DNA of 64,000 nucleotides from Nocardia sp. alder85J (GCF_020176955.2 NZ_JAIUCZ020000002.1:558001-622000); one strand, 5' to 3'; shown: positions 46,418 to 56,127, numbered from the stretch's first letter. Numbers and translations: made by a program. Notes: a model not told the origin generated them from the sequence alone.

Positions 46418-47779
46418 ATGTTCGGTATTGATCTCGAATCCGATCGTTGGCGCGAAGCGCTGCGCACCAATCTGTGGTTCGCGCCGAGTATGGAAGTACT
46501 GGTCGCGGTCGCGCTGTTCGTGGTGACCTATGCGCTCGACCGGGCGGTGTACCGGCACGGGTTCGCGCTCCCGTCCTGGGTGATCGGCGGAACGCCGGAT
46601 GCGGCCCGGCAGGTGCTGACCGCGAGCGCGGCGGCGATCATCACGGTGGTGGGGGTGGTCTTCTCGATCACGATCGTCGCGCTGACCCTGGCCTCCACCC
46701 AGTTCGGTCCGCGGATGCTACGCAATTTCATCCGTGATCGCGGCACACAGCTGACCCTGGGCACCTTCGTCGCGACCTTCGTGTACGCGATCCTGACGCT
46801 GGTGTCCATCGGTGCGGATTTCGTGCCGCACATCTCGACCACGGTGTCGATCGTGTCGCTGGTCGCGGACCTGGCGGTGCTGATCTATTTCATCAATCAC
46901 ATCGCCACGGCGATCCAGCTGCCCTACGTCATCGCCGGAATCGCGGGTGAGGTTTCCGCGGCGGTCGAGGCGAACCGGGAGCCGGTCGCGGCCGTGCCGC
47001 CGCGCGGGCCGTCGGTGGACGAGCTGACGGTCCGGTTGGCGGAGTCGGGAGGTCCCGTTCACGTCGCGGGCAGCGGTTATCTGCAATACATCCGGTACGA
47101 GCGGTTGATCCGGTTCGCGACCGCCGCCGACGCGGTCATCCACCTGCCCTACCGTCCCGGTCATTTCCTCACCGAGGGCCAGATCGTGGCGACGGTGTGG
47201 CCGGCCGAGGCCGCGGCCCGGATCACCGCGGATTTCGCGCGTGGCCATGTCGTGGGGCCGATGCGCACGCTCACCCAGGACATCTCCTTCGGAATCGATC
47301 AGCTCGTGGAGATCGCCCTGCGTGCGCTGTCTCCGGCCGTCAACGACACGTTCACCGCGCTGACCTGCATCGACTGGCTGGGTGACGCGCTCGCGCGGGT
47401 CACCGTGTCCTGGGATCCCAGTCCGGTGCGCCGCGACGGCGACGGCTACATCCGGGTCATCGCCGCGCAGGCGACCTACGAGCGCCTGGTGCAGCGCGCG
47501 TTCGAGAAGATCCGCCAGTCCGGGCGCGGTATGCCGGCGGTCCTGATCCGGCAGCTCGACGCACTCACCGAGATAGCCAGTCGCACAGTGCATCCCGACC
47601 GGCTGCGGCTGCTGCTCGAACAGGCCGGCATGATCGAGCGGGCCGCGCGGGAGTCGATTTCCGAGGAGTCCGATCTCGACGACGTCCTGCGCCGGTATCA
47701 GCTGCTGACACGTGCTCTCGACAGCCCGATAGCGAAGGTATTTCCGGCCGTGATTCGGCACCGGGGGACACTCCGATGA
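46418..47779 (+). CDS. DUF2254 membrane protein
   Basis: Protein of 453 residues. Four hydrophobic helices fill the N-terminal third (about 20-45, 65-95, 110-135, 140-165), among them ITVVGVVFSITIVALTLAS and the following QFGPRMLRNFIRD, typical of DUF2254. A large cytoplasmic part follows (PYRPGHFLTEGQIVATVWPA; SPAVNDTFTALTCIDWLGD). Function is unknown in the family. ATG at 46418 after GGAGGCCCGAA. Confidence 0.9.
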   Translation: MFGIDLESDRWREALRTNLWFAPSMEVLVAVALFVVTYALDRAVYRHGFALPSWVIGGTPDAARQVLTASAAAIITVVGVVFSITIVALTLASTQFGPRMLRNFIRDRGTQLTLGTFVATFVYAILTLVSIGADFVPHISTTVSIVSLVADLAVLIYFINHIATAIQLPYVIAGIAGEVSAAVEANREPVAAVPPRGPSVDELTVRLAESGGPVHVAGSGYLQYIRYERLIRFATAADAVIHLPYRPGHFLTEGQIVATVWPAEAAARITADFARGHVVGPMRTLTQDISFGIDQLVEIALRALSPAVNDTFTALTCIDWLGDALARVTVSWDPSPVRRDGDGYIRVIAAQATYERLVQRAFEKIRQSGRGMPAVLIRQLDALTEIASRTVHPDRLRLLLEQAGMIERAARESISEESDLDDVLRRYQLLTRALDSPIAKVFPAVIRHRGTLR

Positions 47780-48084
47780 CCATGGCGCTGTTCCGAAGCC
47801 GGATCGCGGTGCACCGGCCGCACCGCGTGGCGGCGGGGGTGCTCGAGCCCCGGCAGTCGGCTGCGGCCGCTACGGCCGGATCATGGTGCTGTACTCGCTG
47901 GTTCGGCGATCGTCCTCGCCCTGCCCGACTTCCTGCCCGCGCTGTCACCGGCTCCGCTCGCCGACGGAGTGCCCGGATAGCCGCGCACTCGTAGGGATTC
48001 CGAAAAGATCGCAGGCAGCGCCGCTGGCGGACCGTCGACCGCGTTACGGTGGCGTCGATGTCGGACCTTCGATTCGGGACGAAG
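47780..48084. other. Intergenic region before kdpD, possible eroded small gene
   Basis: A 72-codon frame starting at 47776 (overlapping the DUF2254 stop as ATGA) reads plausibly only for its first 35 codons. After about 47880 a different frame continues with GAVLAGSAIVLALPDFLPAL, a hydrophobic helix, before a stop at 47980. This may be a frameshifted remnant of a small membrane protein. No DosR-like box was found. Confidence 0.3.
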
Positions 48085-50619
48085 ATGACCAAACCTCCGG
48101 TCCGGGGGCGGCTGCGAATCTATCTCGGAGCCGCCCCGGGAGTGGGCAAGACCTACAAGGCGCTGGAAGAAGCCCGGCGGCGGGCCGGCCGTGGCGCCGA
48201 TGTGGTGCTCGGGCTCGTGGAGACCCACGGCCGCGAGCACACCACCGCACTGCTCGACGGCCTGCCGGCGGTTCCGCGAAAGACACTGGGGTACAAGGGC
48301 TGTGAGTTCACCGAGATGGACCTGGACGCCATCCTCGCGCGCCGGCCCGCGGTGGTCGTGGTCGACGAGCTCGCCCACACCAACGTCCCGGGCTCGCGCA
48401 ACGAGAAGCGCTGGCAGGACATCGACGAACTGCTCGACGCCGGGATCACCGTGTTGTCGACGCTCGACATCCAGCATCTGGAATCGTTGAACGACGTCAT
48501 CGCGGGGATCACCGGAGTGGTGCAGCGCGAGACCGTGCCCGACGCGGTGGTACGCGCCGCCGAACAGGTCGAGCTGGTGGACATGACCGCCGAGGCGCTG
48601 CGGCGGCGGCTGGAACACGGCAACGTGTATCCCGCCGAGAAGATCGATGCCTCGCTGCGGAACTACTTCCGCACCGGAAACCTCACCGCGCTACGGGAAC
48701 TGGCGCTGCTGTGGGTGGCCGGCGAGGTCGACGACCAGCTCGACCGGTATCGCGCCGAACACCACATCACCCGCACCTGGGAAATCCGCGAACGCATCGT
48801 CGTCGCACTGACCGGCGGTCCCGAGGGTGACACCATCATCCGGCGCGCCGCCCGCATCGCCGGTCGCACCGCCGGCGCGGACCTGCTCGCCGTGCACGTC
48901 ACCCGCAGCGACGGGCTCGTCGACGCCGGACCGGACCACCTGGCCCGGCAGCGCCGGCTGGTCGAAGATCTCGGCGGCAGCTACCACCAGGTACTCGGCA
49001 ACGACATCCCCACGGCCATCCTGGATTTCGCGCGCGGAGTGAACGCGACACAACTGGTGCTCGGCGCCAGCCGGCGCGGGCCGATCGCCTCGCGCCTGTC
49101 GGCGGGCGTGGGCGCGACCATCAGTGTCCGCTCGGACGCGATCGACGTGCACCTGGTGCCACACGAGGCCACCCGCACCTCACGCCGCAGCCGGCGCACG
49201 CCACCGGCACTGAGCATGCGGCGCAGGCTGATCGGGCTCGCCGCGGCACTGGCCGGGCTGCCCGGGGTCCTCGCCGCGGCGCTGGCGGTGGGGCTCCCGC
49301 TGGCGGCCACCATCGTGCTGCTGTTCGGCGCCGTCATCACCGTGGCCCTGATCGGCGGGCTCTATCCGGCCGGACTCGCCGCCGTCGGCGGATTCGCGTT
49401 GCTCGACTACTTCCTGATCCCACCCAAACACAGCCTGGCCGTCGGTGATCGCGGAAATCTGCTGGCGCTGGTGATCTTCCTGGTGGTCGCGGTCGCGGTG
49501 AGCGCCACCGTCGAGATGGCCGCCCGCCGCACCGCCGAGGCGGCCCGCGCGCACGCCGAATCCGATACCTTGTCCACCCTCGCCGGCAACGTGCTGCGCG
49601 GCGACGCCGCGCTGCCCGCACTGCTGGAACGGGTCCGGGAGAGCTTCGGCATGGACACCGTCACCCTGCTCGAACGCGCCACGGACAGCGTCGACGATCC
49701 GGACCTGCGCCGCGATCCGGACCAGTGGCACATCGTCGCGACCACCGGCGCCGAACCCTGCACCGCACCCGCCCACGGTGACGTCGAGGTACCCGCCGAC
49801 GACCGCCGCACGCTCGTGTTGCGCGGGCGGCGGCTCGAGGCCGCCGATCAGCGCGTCGCCGCCGCCTTCGCGGTGCAGGCGGCCGTAGCTCTGAAACAGC
49901 AGCGGCTCACCGAGCAGGCCGCGGCGGTGGCGCCGCTCACCGAAACCGATCGCATGCGTACCGCGCTGCTGGCGGCCGTCGGTCACGACCTGCGCACCCC
50001 GCTGGCCGCCGCCATGGCGGCGGTGACGAGCATGCAGGACACCAGCGTCGAATTCTCCCCCGGCGATCGAGCCCAACTCCTCGACGCCGCCGGCGAATCC
50101 CTCACGCGCCTGAACCGTCTCGTCACCAATCTGCTCGACATGAGCCGGCTGCAAGCCGGTGTCATCGGCGTCCACCTCGAGGATTTCGCGCTCGACGAGA
50201 TCCTGCCCCGCGTCCTCGACGACCTCGACGCCACCGGCCTGGTCGACGCCACCGTCGAACCGCGGCTGCCGCTGATCCGCGCGGATTCGGTACTGCTGGA
50301 ACGTGTCCTGGTGAACGTCGTCGCCAACGCACTGCGCTACAGCCCCGCCCACCTGCCGCCCCACATCGAGGCCGCCGGCACCGGGAGCGGGACCGTCCGG
50401 ATCCGGATCATCGACCACGGTCCCGGCATCGATCCCGCCGACCACGAGCGGGTGTTCCAGCCGTTCCAGCGCCTCGGTGACCGCCACAACGGCAACGGCG
50501 TCGGCCTGGGACTGGCGCTGGCCCGCGGCCTCGCGGAAGCCATGGGCGTCACCGTCGTTCCTGAGGACACCCCCGGCGGCGGCCTGACCATGACCGTCCT
50601 GCTCGACGTGGCGGCGTAA
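48085..50619 (+). CDS. kdpD: KdpD-type sensor histidine kinase, orphan
   Basis: Sensor kinase of 844 residues with the full KdpD plan: N-terminal KdpD domain with Walker A GAAPGVGKT and VVVDELAHTNVPGS, a USP-like domain (about 225-350, GASRRGPIASRLSAGVG), four membrane helices (about 375-480), a GAF-like region, HisKA with AVGHDLRTPLAAAM (His near 633), and HATPase with NVVANALRYSP and GNGVGLGLALARG. The ATG at 48085 has GGGACGAAG upstream and matches the usual N-terminus close to RGRLRIYLGAA; earlier starts at 48049/48058 exist. Neither kdpE nor kdpFABC is adjacent, so its partner regulator is unknown; the OmpR-type regulator at 55444 is one candidate but has its own kinase. Confidence 0.94.
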   Translation: MTKPPVRGRLRIYLGAAPGVGKTYKALEEARRRAGRGADVVLGLVETHGREHTTALLDGLPAVPRKTLGYKGCEFTEMDLDAILARRPAVVVVDELAHTNVPGSRNEKRWQDIDELLDAGITVLSTLDIQHLESLNDVIAGITGVVQRETVPDAVVRAAEQVELVDMTAEALRRRLEHGNVYPAEKIDASLRNYFRTGNLTALRELALLWVAGEVDDQLDRYRAEHHITRTWEIRERIVVALTGGPEGDTIIRRAARIAGRTAGADLLAVHVTRSDGLVDAGPDHLARQRRLVEDLGGSYHQVLGNDIPTAILDFARGVNATQLVLGASRRGPIASRLSAGVGATISVRSDAIDVHLVPHEATRTSRRSRRTPPALSMRRRLIGLAAALAGLPGVLAAALAVGLPLAATIVLLFGAVITVALIGGLYPAGLAAVGGFALLDYFLIPPKHSLAVGDRGNLLALVIFLVVAVAVSATVEMAARRTAEAARAHAESDTLSTLAGNVLRGDAALPALLERVRESFGMDTVTLLERATDSVDDPDLRRDPDQWHIVATTGAEPCTAPAHGDVEVPADDRRTLVLRGRRLEAADQRVAAAFAVQAAVALKQQRLTEQAAAVAPLTETDRMRTALLAAVGHDLRTPLAAAMAAVTSMQDTSVEFSPGDRAQLLDAAGESLTRLNRLVTNLLDMSRLQAGVIGVHLEDFALDEILPRVLDDLDATGLVDATVEPRLPLIRADSVLLERVLVNVVANALRYSPAHLPPHIEAAGTGSGTVRIRIIDHGPGIDPADHERVFQPFQRLGDRHNGNGVGLGLALARGLAEAMGVTVVPEDTPGGGLTMTVLLDVAA

Positions 50620-50876
50620 CCGTGGTGTATGTCACCCGCTCGCAAAGGATTCGGGAATTCGGCGGCTGCGGAGCGGCAATCCGCCACCGGCCGATGATCA
50701 ACCCTGCAACCCCGAGTGGCAGGCCGCGGAATCGACCTTCCCGGCCAGGTCGCCGGCGGCCGACAGCACCCGGGGCCGCGACCAGGATCGAGTGCGGCAC
50801 GGAGATTTTTTACGAGATTCGCCCGTCCGTTGCACGCGTCGGCGCTGGCGGCGATCGGTGACAGCGGGGAGCATCG

Positions 50877-51122
50877 ATGGTGACACAGTCTCTCGAGGAG
50901 ATCCGGATGTCGTCGACCGAGCAATTGCCGACGTCGGCCTGCGCCGAGTTGGCAGCGGCACGTACCGTACCTGTCTACACCCCGACCGAGGTGTGGATCG
51001 GCACCGCGATCCTCCTGCTCGTCCTTCTCCTCGTCGCGATCCGGATACTGCTCGCGGACCACCACGACATCGGCACGGCGGTCCGCCACGGGGTGCACCG
51101 AGTCCGCCGGGGACGGAGATAG
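50877..51122 (+). CDS. Small single-span membrane protein (hypothetical)
   Basis: Eighty-one residues with one strong transmembrane helix (VWIGTAILLLVLLLVAIRIL, about 39-58) and a basic C-terminal tail (VRHGVHRVRRGRR). ATG at 50877 follows GGGGAGCATCG; a second good start (50907, GAGGAG upstream) would give 71 residues. The 257 bp before it (50620-50876), after kdpD, contain nothing I can identify apart from a T6 run near 50808. Confidence 0.55.
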   Translation: MVTQSLEEIRMSSTEQLPTSACAELAAARTVPVYTPTEVWIGTAILLLVLLLVAIRILLADHHDIGTAVRHGVHRVRRGRR

Positions 51123-51250
51123 GGCACCGATTCGCCGGACCGGGCATTGGTCGACACCCTCGGTAAGTTCCCGGACCGTGCTGAGCCGACCCCAGCCGAC
51201 TGGATTCGACCCGTCATCGCGAATCCGTGGCCGCGATCGCGTCGCCCGGG

Positions 51251-52135
51251 TCAGCGTCCGTGCGCGACGATCACGGGACAGTCCACCTGCCTCGACAATT
51301 CCGCGGTCGCCGCCGCGTCGTGCAGTCCGGCGAATCCGGTGAGCCCGTGGCTGCCGATCACGAGTAGTTGCGCCTGCCGGGCGCGGTCGAGTAACGCACT
51401 CACCGAATCCTCGACGACGACAAGTGCCTCGACCGGCACGTGCGGATACCGCGCACGCCACTCGGCTGTCGGATCGTCGTCGCCACCGGGCCGGTGCCGG
51501 CGAACTGTTGCTCCGGGGAATTCGGGCGGATTCGAGTCCTGCCCCGACTTCAGGACAACCACGCCGACCTTGCGGCGCGCTGCCTCGTCGAAGGCGATAT
51601 CCAGAGTCGCTGCACCGGTATCGAGGTCGTCGACGCCGGCCAGCACCGGTCGGTTCGCCGCCGCCGGGTCGGTGGGTACGCCCTCGGACACGATCGCCAC
51701 CGGGCAGTGCGCCCGTCGGCTGACCTCGGTACTGACCGATCCGAACAATGTGCGGCGGACCGGACCGTACCGTCGGCTGCCGACGACGATCATCGCCGCC
51801 CGCGTCGAGCGGTCGATCAGCATGGGAACGATCAATTCGAAGGTCAGTTGTGTGGATACCCGCACCTCCGGTCGCGTGCGGCGGGCGGCCCGCTCGGCCC
51901 GTGCCAGGGTGTGTTCGGCCGCGCTGCGCAGCAGCTCGCCCTCTCGGGTGGCCAGCACGGCGTCCAGGCCGCTCAACGGGTGATAGCCATAGGACGTGAC
52001 GATGTGCAGGTTGCGGTGGTGCAGTACGGCTTCCGCTGCGGCCCACGCCACGGCGTGCGTCGATGGCTGCGAGCCGTCGACGGCCACCAGAACGGACTGA
52101 TCCGCGGCGTCCGGCGCCGATGTGGAGTCGGTCAC
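51251..52135 (-). CDS. Universal stress protein, two USP domains
   Basis: Protein of 294 residues. Domain 1 (about 10-150) has an intact ATP signature (GSRRYGPVRRTLFGS). Domain 2 (about 155-290) starts its motif as GSHGLTGFAG but lacks the final Gly-Ser, so it may not bind ATP. GTG at 52135 overlaps the stop of the P-type ATPase gene (GTGA), so it is cotranscribed with a cation pump, the same association seen around M. tuberculosis CtpF. Confidence 0.9.
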   Translation of the reverse strand: MTDSTSAPDAADQSVLVAVDGSQPSTHAVAWAAAEAVLHHRNLHIVTSYGYHPLSGLDAVLATREGELLRSAAEHTLARAERAARRTRPEVRVSTQLTFELIVPMLIDRSTRAAMIVVGSRRYGPVRRTLFGSVSTEVSRRAHCPVAIVSEGVPTDPAAANRPVLAGVDDLDTGAATLDIAFDEAARRKVGVVVLKSGQDSNPPEFPGATVRRHRPGGDDDPTAEWRARYPHVPVEALVVVEDSVSALLDRARQAQLLVIGSHGLTGFAGLHDAAATAELSRQVDCPVIVAHGR

Positions 52136-54759
52136 GGCTTGTCCTCCTCGCCGGCTGCCCGCGGGGAGCGTCCGGGTTGCGTGGTTTTCCGATGTATCCC
52201 GGAACTCGATCGGTTCCGGCGGCTGGGATGCAGTACTCGGTCGAGCCGGACGGCGACGTATCCGAGGGTGGACAGGCAGGCGACGACGAGCAGGTCGGTG
52301 CCGGTCAGCGGTTCGGTGCCGAGCAATCCGCGCAGCAGGGGCAGGTACAGCGCGGCCAGCTGGAGGCCCAGCGCGACGGTGACGGCGATGAGCAGCATCG
52401 GGTTCGCCAGTGAGCGGGGGCGGGCGCGGGAGCCGAGGGCGGCACCGAGCTGAGTCGCACCGAGGGTGAAGAAGGCCATCGTCTGCCAGGGCCGTCCGGT
52501 GTGGTCGGCCCACACCGCGACGCCGACGGTCGCCGCGGTCAGCACTATTGCAATACGCACCACCCGCTGCCACAGGCCGGCCGCGAGGATGCTCTGGGTC
52601 GGCGGGCGCGGTTGCCGTTGCATGAGGCCCGGATCCGCGGGCTCGCCACCGAGCGCGACGCCCGGCAGGCCATGGGTGAGCAGGTTGATCCACAGGATCT
52701 GGGCGGGCAACAGCGGCAGTGTGAGGCCCAGGAAGGGCCCGGCGAGCATGACCGCGATCTCGGCCGCGCCGCCGGCCAGGCCGTAGACCAGGAAGCGGCG
52801 GATGTTGGCATAGATCCGGCGCCCTTCCTCCACGGCGGCGACGACCGTGCCGAGATCGTCGTCGGCCAGCACGAGATCGGCCGCCTGGCGGGCCACCTCG
52901 GTACCGCGGCCACCCATGGCCACCCCGATGTCGGCGCGGCGCAGCGCGGGTCCGTCGTTGACCCCGTCGCCGTTCATCGCCACGATGTCGCCGCTGTCGC
53001 GCAGCGCGGCGACGATGGTGAGTTTCTGGGCCGGGGTGGCGCGCGCGTACACCGACGCCTCCGCGAGCGTCCCCTCACTGCGACAGTCGACGACCGGGTC
53101 GCCGGCCCCGATGATGCCCACCTCGGTGGCGATCGCGCGGGCGGTACCGGGATGGTCGCCGGTGATCAGCACGGGACGGATTCCCGCCTGCCGACATGCC
53201 GAGATCGTGTCACCGGCAGTGGTACGGGGTGGGTCGACGATGGCGATCAGGCCGAGCAGGCGCAATCCCTGTTCTGGGTCCGTGCCGGCCGCCGGCGGGG
53301 TCTCTCGATCGGCCTGGGCGAGGGCGAGTACCCGATATCCGTCGTGCGCCAGACGGTCGGCTCGTTCGGTGGCGCGAGCCAGCAGCACCGGGTCGTCGGC
53401 GAGCACATCCGGGTTCAGCACCGCCTCCGGAGCGCCCTTGCAGACCACCCGGACCTGCCCGCCGGCCAGTCGGTGGATCGTGCTCATCCGCTTGCGGTCG
53501 CTGTCGAACGGCCGTTCCGCGATCCGCGGCAGCGCGGCATCGACGTCGTCACGGTACATGCCGAATTTGCCCGCGGCGGACAGCAATGCGATCTCGGTCG
53601 GATCACCCAGTGCGGTCCACTGCTCCCCGTCGCCGGCCGGGGGTGTCAGATGTGCGTCGTTGCACTGGGCGGCAGCCGTCAGCAGGAGGGTGACATCGGG
53701 TGCATCCGATGCGGTGACAACGCGGCCGCCGACGCGGACTTCGCCGGTCGGTGCATAACCCGACCCCGTCACGACCGCCTCGGTCCCGTTCGTCCAGATC
53801 TGCCGGGCGACCATCCGGCCCTCGGTGAGGGTTCCGGTCTTGTCGGTGGCCAGCACCGTCACCGCACCCAACGTCTCGACGGCCGGAAGTGTGCGAATCA
53901 GCGCGTGTCGTGCGGCCATCCGCCGCGCACCCACTGCCAGCCCGAGAGTGACCACGGCAGGAAGCGATTCCGGGACCGCTGCCACGGCGAGGCTGATGGC
54001 GGTCACCGCCATCAGCTCCACCGGCTCGCCCCGCACCAAACCCGAGATCAGCACGATGACACACAGCGCCACGGTGACACCGGCCAGCAACCGGCCGACG
54101 TCGACAAGCCTGCGTTGCAACGGCGTCGGACCACCGCCCTGATCCAGTAACCGCGCGATCCGTCCGGTAGCACTGGCCGCCCCGACAGCGGTCACCACGG
54201 CCCGGCCACGACCTTTGACAACAACCGTGCCCGCGAACAATGCGTCGTCCCCGGCCACTGCTTTGTCCACCGGGACGGACTCGCCGGTCAGCGCGGACTC
54301 GTCCACCCGCAGCGCTGCCGCCTCGATCACCGCCGCATCGGCGGCGACGATGTCACCTTCGGCCAGCGCCAGCACGTCACCGACCACGACCTCGGCGGCG
54401 GGTACCTCTTGCCGCACGCCGTCCCGGACCACTTCGGCGGCCGGAGCGGTCAGCTGCGACAATGCCGCGATGGCATGGTCGGCCCGTATCTCCTGCACGA
54501 CGCCGACAGCGGTATTGGCCACCACGACCAGCAGGATTACTGCCATATCGGTCCAGTCCGCGGTCACCGCGGTCAATATCGCCGCCACGAGCAGCACCAC
54601 GATCAACGGATCTCGCAGTTGCGCCGCGATCCGCTGCCACCACCGCACCGATGGTGCCTGCGGCAGCACGTTCGGACCCTGACGAGCCAGCCGATCGGCC
54701 GCCTCGGTCGAGGTCAGCCCCGCCGTCGTCAGCGTCGATCCGATCGGACTTCCCGGCAT
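52132..54759 (-). CDS. P2-type cation-transporting ATPase (second)
   Basis: Membrane pump of 875 residues: LTGESVPVDK in the actuator, AVAAVPESLPAVVTLGLAVG before the phosphorylation site DKTGTLTEGRM (about 305), [28 protein letters not shown], and C-terminal LPLLPAQILWINLLTHGLPG as in Ca2+-type (P2A) pumps. Its PES motif differs from the PEG of the pump at 22247. ATG at 54759 chosen near ACGGGACCAC; the frame extends to 54834 without a better start. Coupled to the USP gene. DosR-like box 146 bp upstream at 54905-54918. Confidence 0.9.
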   Translation of the reverse strand: MPGSPIGSTLTTAGLTSTEAADRLARQGPNVLPQAPSVRWWQRIAAQLRDPLIVVLLVAAILTAVTADWTDMAVILLVVVANTAVGVVQEIRADHAIAALSQLTAPAAEVVRDGVRQEVPAAEVVVGDVLALAEGDIVAADAAVIEAAALRVDESALTGESVPVDKAVAGDDALFAGTVVVKGRGRAVVTAVGAASATGRIARLLDQGGGPTPLQRRLVDVGRLLAGVTVALCVIVLISGLVRGEPVELMAVTAISLAVAAVPESLPAVVTLGLAVGARRMAARHALIRTLPAVETLGAVTVLATDKTGTLTEGRMVARQIWTNGTEAVVTGSGYAPTGEVRVGGRVVTASDAPDVTLLLTAAAQCNDAHLTPPAGDGEQWTALGDPTEIALLSAAGKFGMYRDDVDAALPRIAERPFDSDRKRMSTIHRLAGGQVRVVCKGAPEAVLNPDVLADDPVLLARATERADRLAHDGYRVLALAQADRETPPAAGTDPEQGLRLLGLIAIVDPPRTTAGDTISACRQAGIRPVLITGDHPGTARAIATEVGIIGAGDPVVDCRSEGTLAEASVYARATPAQKLTIVAALRDSGDIVAMNGDGVNDGPALRRADIGVAMGGRGTEVARQAADLVLADDDLGTVVAAVEEGRRIYANIRRFLVYGLAGGAAEIAVMLAGPFLGLTLPLLPAQILWINLLTHGLPGVALGGEPADPGLMQRQPRPPTQSILAAGLWQRVVRIAIVLTAATVGVAVWADHTGRPWQTMAFFTLGATQLGAALGSRARPRSLANPMLLIAVTVALGLQLAALYLPLLRGLLGTEPLTGTDLLVVACLSTLGYVAVRLDRVLHPSRRNRSSSGIHRKTTQPGRSPRAAGEEDKP

Positions 54760-54904
54760 GTGGTCCCGTCCGTTCCGCGATACCAGCTCGCTTCTTTCCC
54801 GCGCCGAGCCACGATGATCACCGCGCCGGTCCACCTCCCCGCGACGACTTCCAGGTTTCCCGATGGCCCGAGCTCTGCACAGCCCGCCGAGGTCACCGGC
54901 CGCA

Positions 54905-54918
54905 GGGTCTTTCGGCCC
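54905..54918 (-). promoter_or_regulatory. DosR-like box upstream of the P-type ATPase/USP operon
   Basis: GGGTCTTTCGGCCC, 13 of 14 to the window consensus (plus-strand reading). It lies 146 bp from the ATPase start and 16 bp past the stop of the SHOCT gene. Confidence 0.55.
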
Positions 54919-54933
54919 CTACCCGGCTGCGGC

Positions 54934-55194
54934 TCAATGCGTTCCGGAGTTCAGGGTCCTCAGTCGTCGGGTGTACTCCTCGTCATCGATCTCTCCTCGC
55001 GCATATCGGTCGGCGAGCACCTGCTGCGGGGTCGGACCCGCCTGCGGCGGCAGGCCGCCGGAGGCGGAGCTGGTGGTCGCATACCGGATCAGCGCGAAGA
55101 ACCCGCCGATCATCAGAACCCAGAACACGATCATGCCCACCGTCATCAGGACATAGCCGAAGCCGCTCATATCGTGCCCGTACCAGAACATCAT
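54934..55194 (-). CDS. Membrane-anchored SHOCT-domain protein
   Basis: Eighty-six residues: one transmembrane helix (YVLMTVGMIVFWVLMIGGFF, about 12-31) followed by a C-terminal SHOCT motif (QVLADRYARGEIDDEEYTRR). SHOCT domains are short oligomerisation modules. ATG at 55194 with AAGGAGACGGCG upstream; a second ATG follows directly. Confidence 0.88.
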   Translation of the reverse strand: MMFWYGHDMSGFGYVLMTVGMIVFWVLMIGGFFALIRYATTSSASGGLPPQAGPTPQQVLADRYARGEIDDEEYTRRLRTLNSGTH

Positions 55195-55281
55195 CGCCGT
55201 CTCCTTCGGACGTATCGGGATTGCCACCTCAGCCTGGTGCTCCGGATACGAACTGGAAACAGCCGAACAGCACCGGAGTGG

Positions 55282-55295
55282 GGGACAAGAGTCCC
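55282..55295. promoter_or_regulatory. Symmetric DosR-like box between SHOCT gene and two-component system
   Basis: GGGACAAGAGTCCC, embedded in GGGGACAAGAGTCCCC, a perfect 6-bp inverted repeat with a four-base centre. It matches 12 of 14 positions of the mycobacterial GGGACTWWAGTCCC consensus. It stands 88 bp from the SHOCT start and 149 bp from the response regulator start and could serve either. Confidence 0.65.
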
Positions 55296-55443
55296 CGCCT
55301 GTGGTGGATCATGGCGTCCCTCGAACACGACCGAGCTCCTCCGAGCTGAGATCGCATCCGGAACCGGCCGCACTCGAATTCCGCTGCACGAGGTGACCGA
55401 GCCCGCCTCGGCGGGACGGGCGTCCGGTGGCACGCTGGACAGC

Positions 55444-56127
55444 ATGTCGATTGCGGACAGCGGCGCGCCGCGGGTGCTACTGGTCGAGGACGATCGTGTC
55501 CTCGCCGACATGATCGCCGGCCTGCTGACCGAGGAGGGCTACCTGGTCCAGGGCGCCGAGAACGGCCAGGCAGGTCTGCATCGCGGCCTGACCGAGCGGT
55601 TCGACGTGCTGGTCATCGACCGCGGGCTGCCGGTCCTGGAAGGACTGCAACTGCTGCGGGCACTGCGCGATCACGGCATTCTCACCCCCGCCCTGTTGCT
55701 CACCGCCCGAGGGTCGGTGGCCGACCGGGTCGACGGACTCGACGGGGGAGCAGAGGACTACCTGGTCAAGCCGTTCGAGATACCCGAATTCCTGGCCCGC
55801 GTGCGCGCGCTGCACCGCCGCCATCTGGCCACCGCGCCGGCCCTGCCGGTCGGGACCCGACGGCTGATCCCGGCGACCCGCACCGTGATCGACCCCGCCG
55901 GTGCGCATCGGGAGGTGCTGTTGTCGGAGCGGGAGTGCGCACTGCTGGAGATGTTGGCCCGGTCGCCGCGGCAGGTGTTCACTCGCGCCCAGTTGCTCGA
56001 CTCGGTCTTCGATCGCGCCGACACCGACGGGACCGTGGACACCTACGTGCACTACCTGCGCCGCAAACTCGGCCGCGACGCCGTCGACACCGTGCGCGGT
56101 CTGGGCTACCGGCTCGGCGCCCGATGA
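55444..56127 (+). CDS. OmpR/PhoB-family response regulator
   Basis: Protein of 227 residues. Receiver domain with acidic Glu15/Asp16/Asp17 in VLLVEDD, phospho-acceptor Asp59 in FDVLVIDRGLP, and Lys in YLVKPFE; the C-terminal winged helix carries LLSERECALLEMLARSP and YVHYLRRKLG. Stop overlaps the kinase start by four bases (ATGA). Target genes unknown. The upstream region carries the symmetric DosR-like box. Confidence 0.93.
   Translation: MSIADSGAPRVLLVEDDRVLADMIAGLLTEEGYLVQGAENGQAGLHRGLTERFDVLVIDRGLPVLEGLQLLRALRDHGILTPALLLTARGSVADRVDGLDGGAEDYLVKPFEIPEFLARVRALHRRHLATAPALPVGTRRLIPATRTVIDPAGAHREVLLSERECALLEMLARSPRQVFTRAQLLDSVFDRADTDGTVDTYVHYLRRKLGRDAVDTVRGLGYRLGAR

Noticed and set aside
50698..51147. 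149-codon minus-strand frame after kdpD
   Set aside because: Arg/Pro-rich, no domain, and it runs opposite a better supported small membrane protein.
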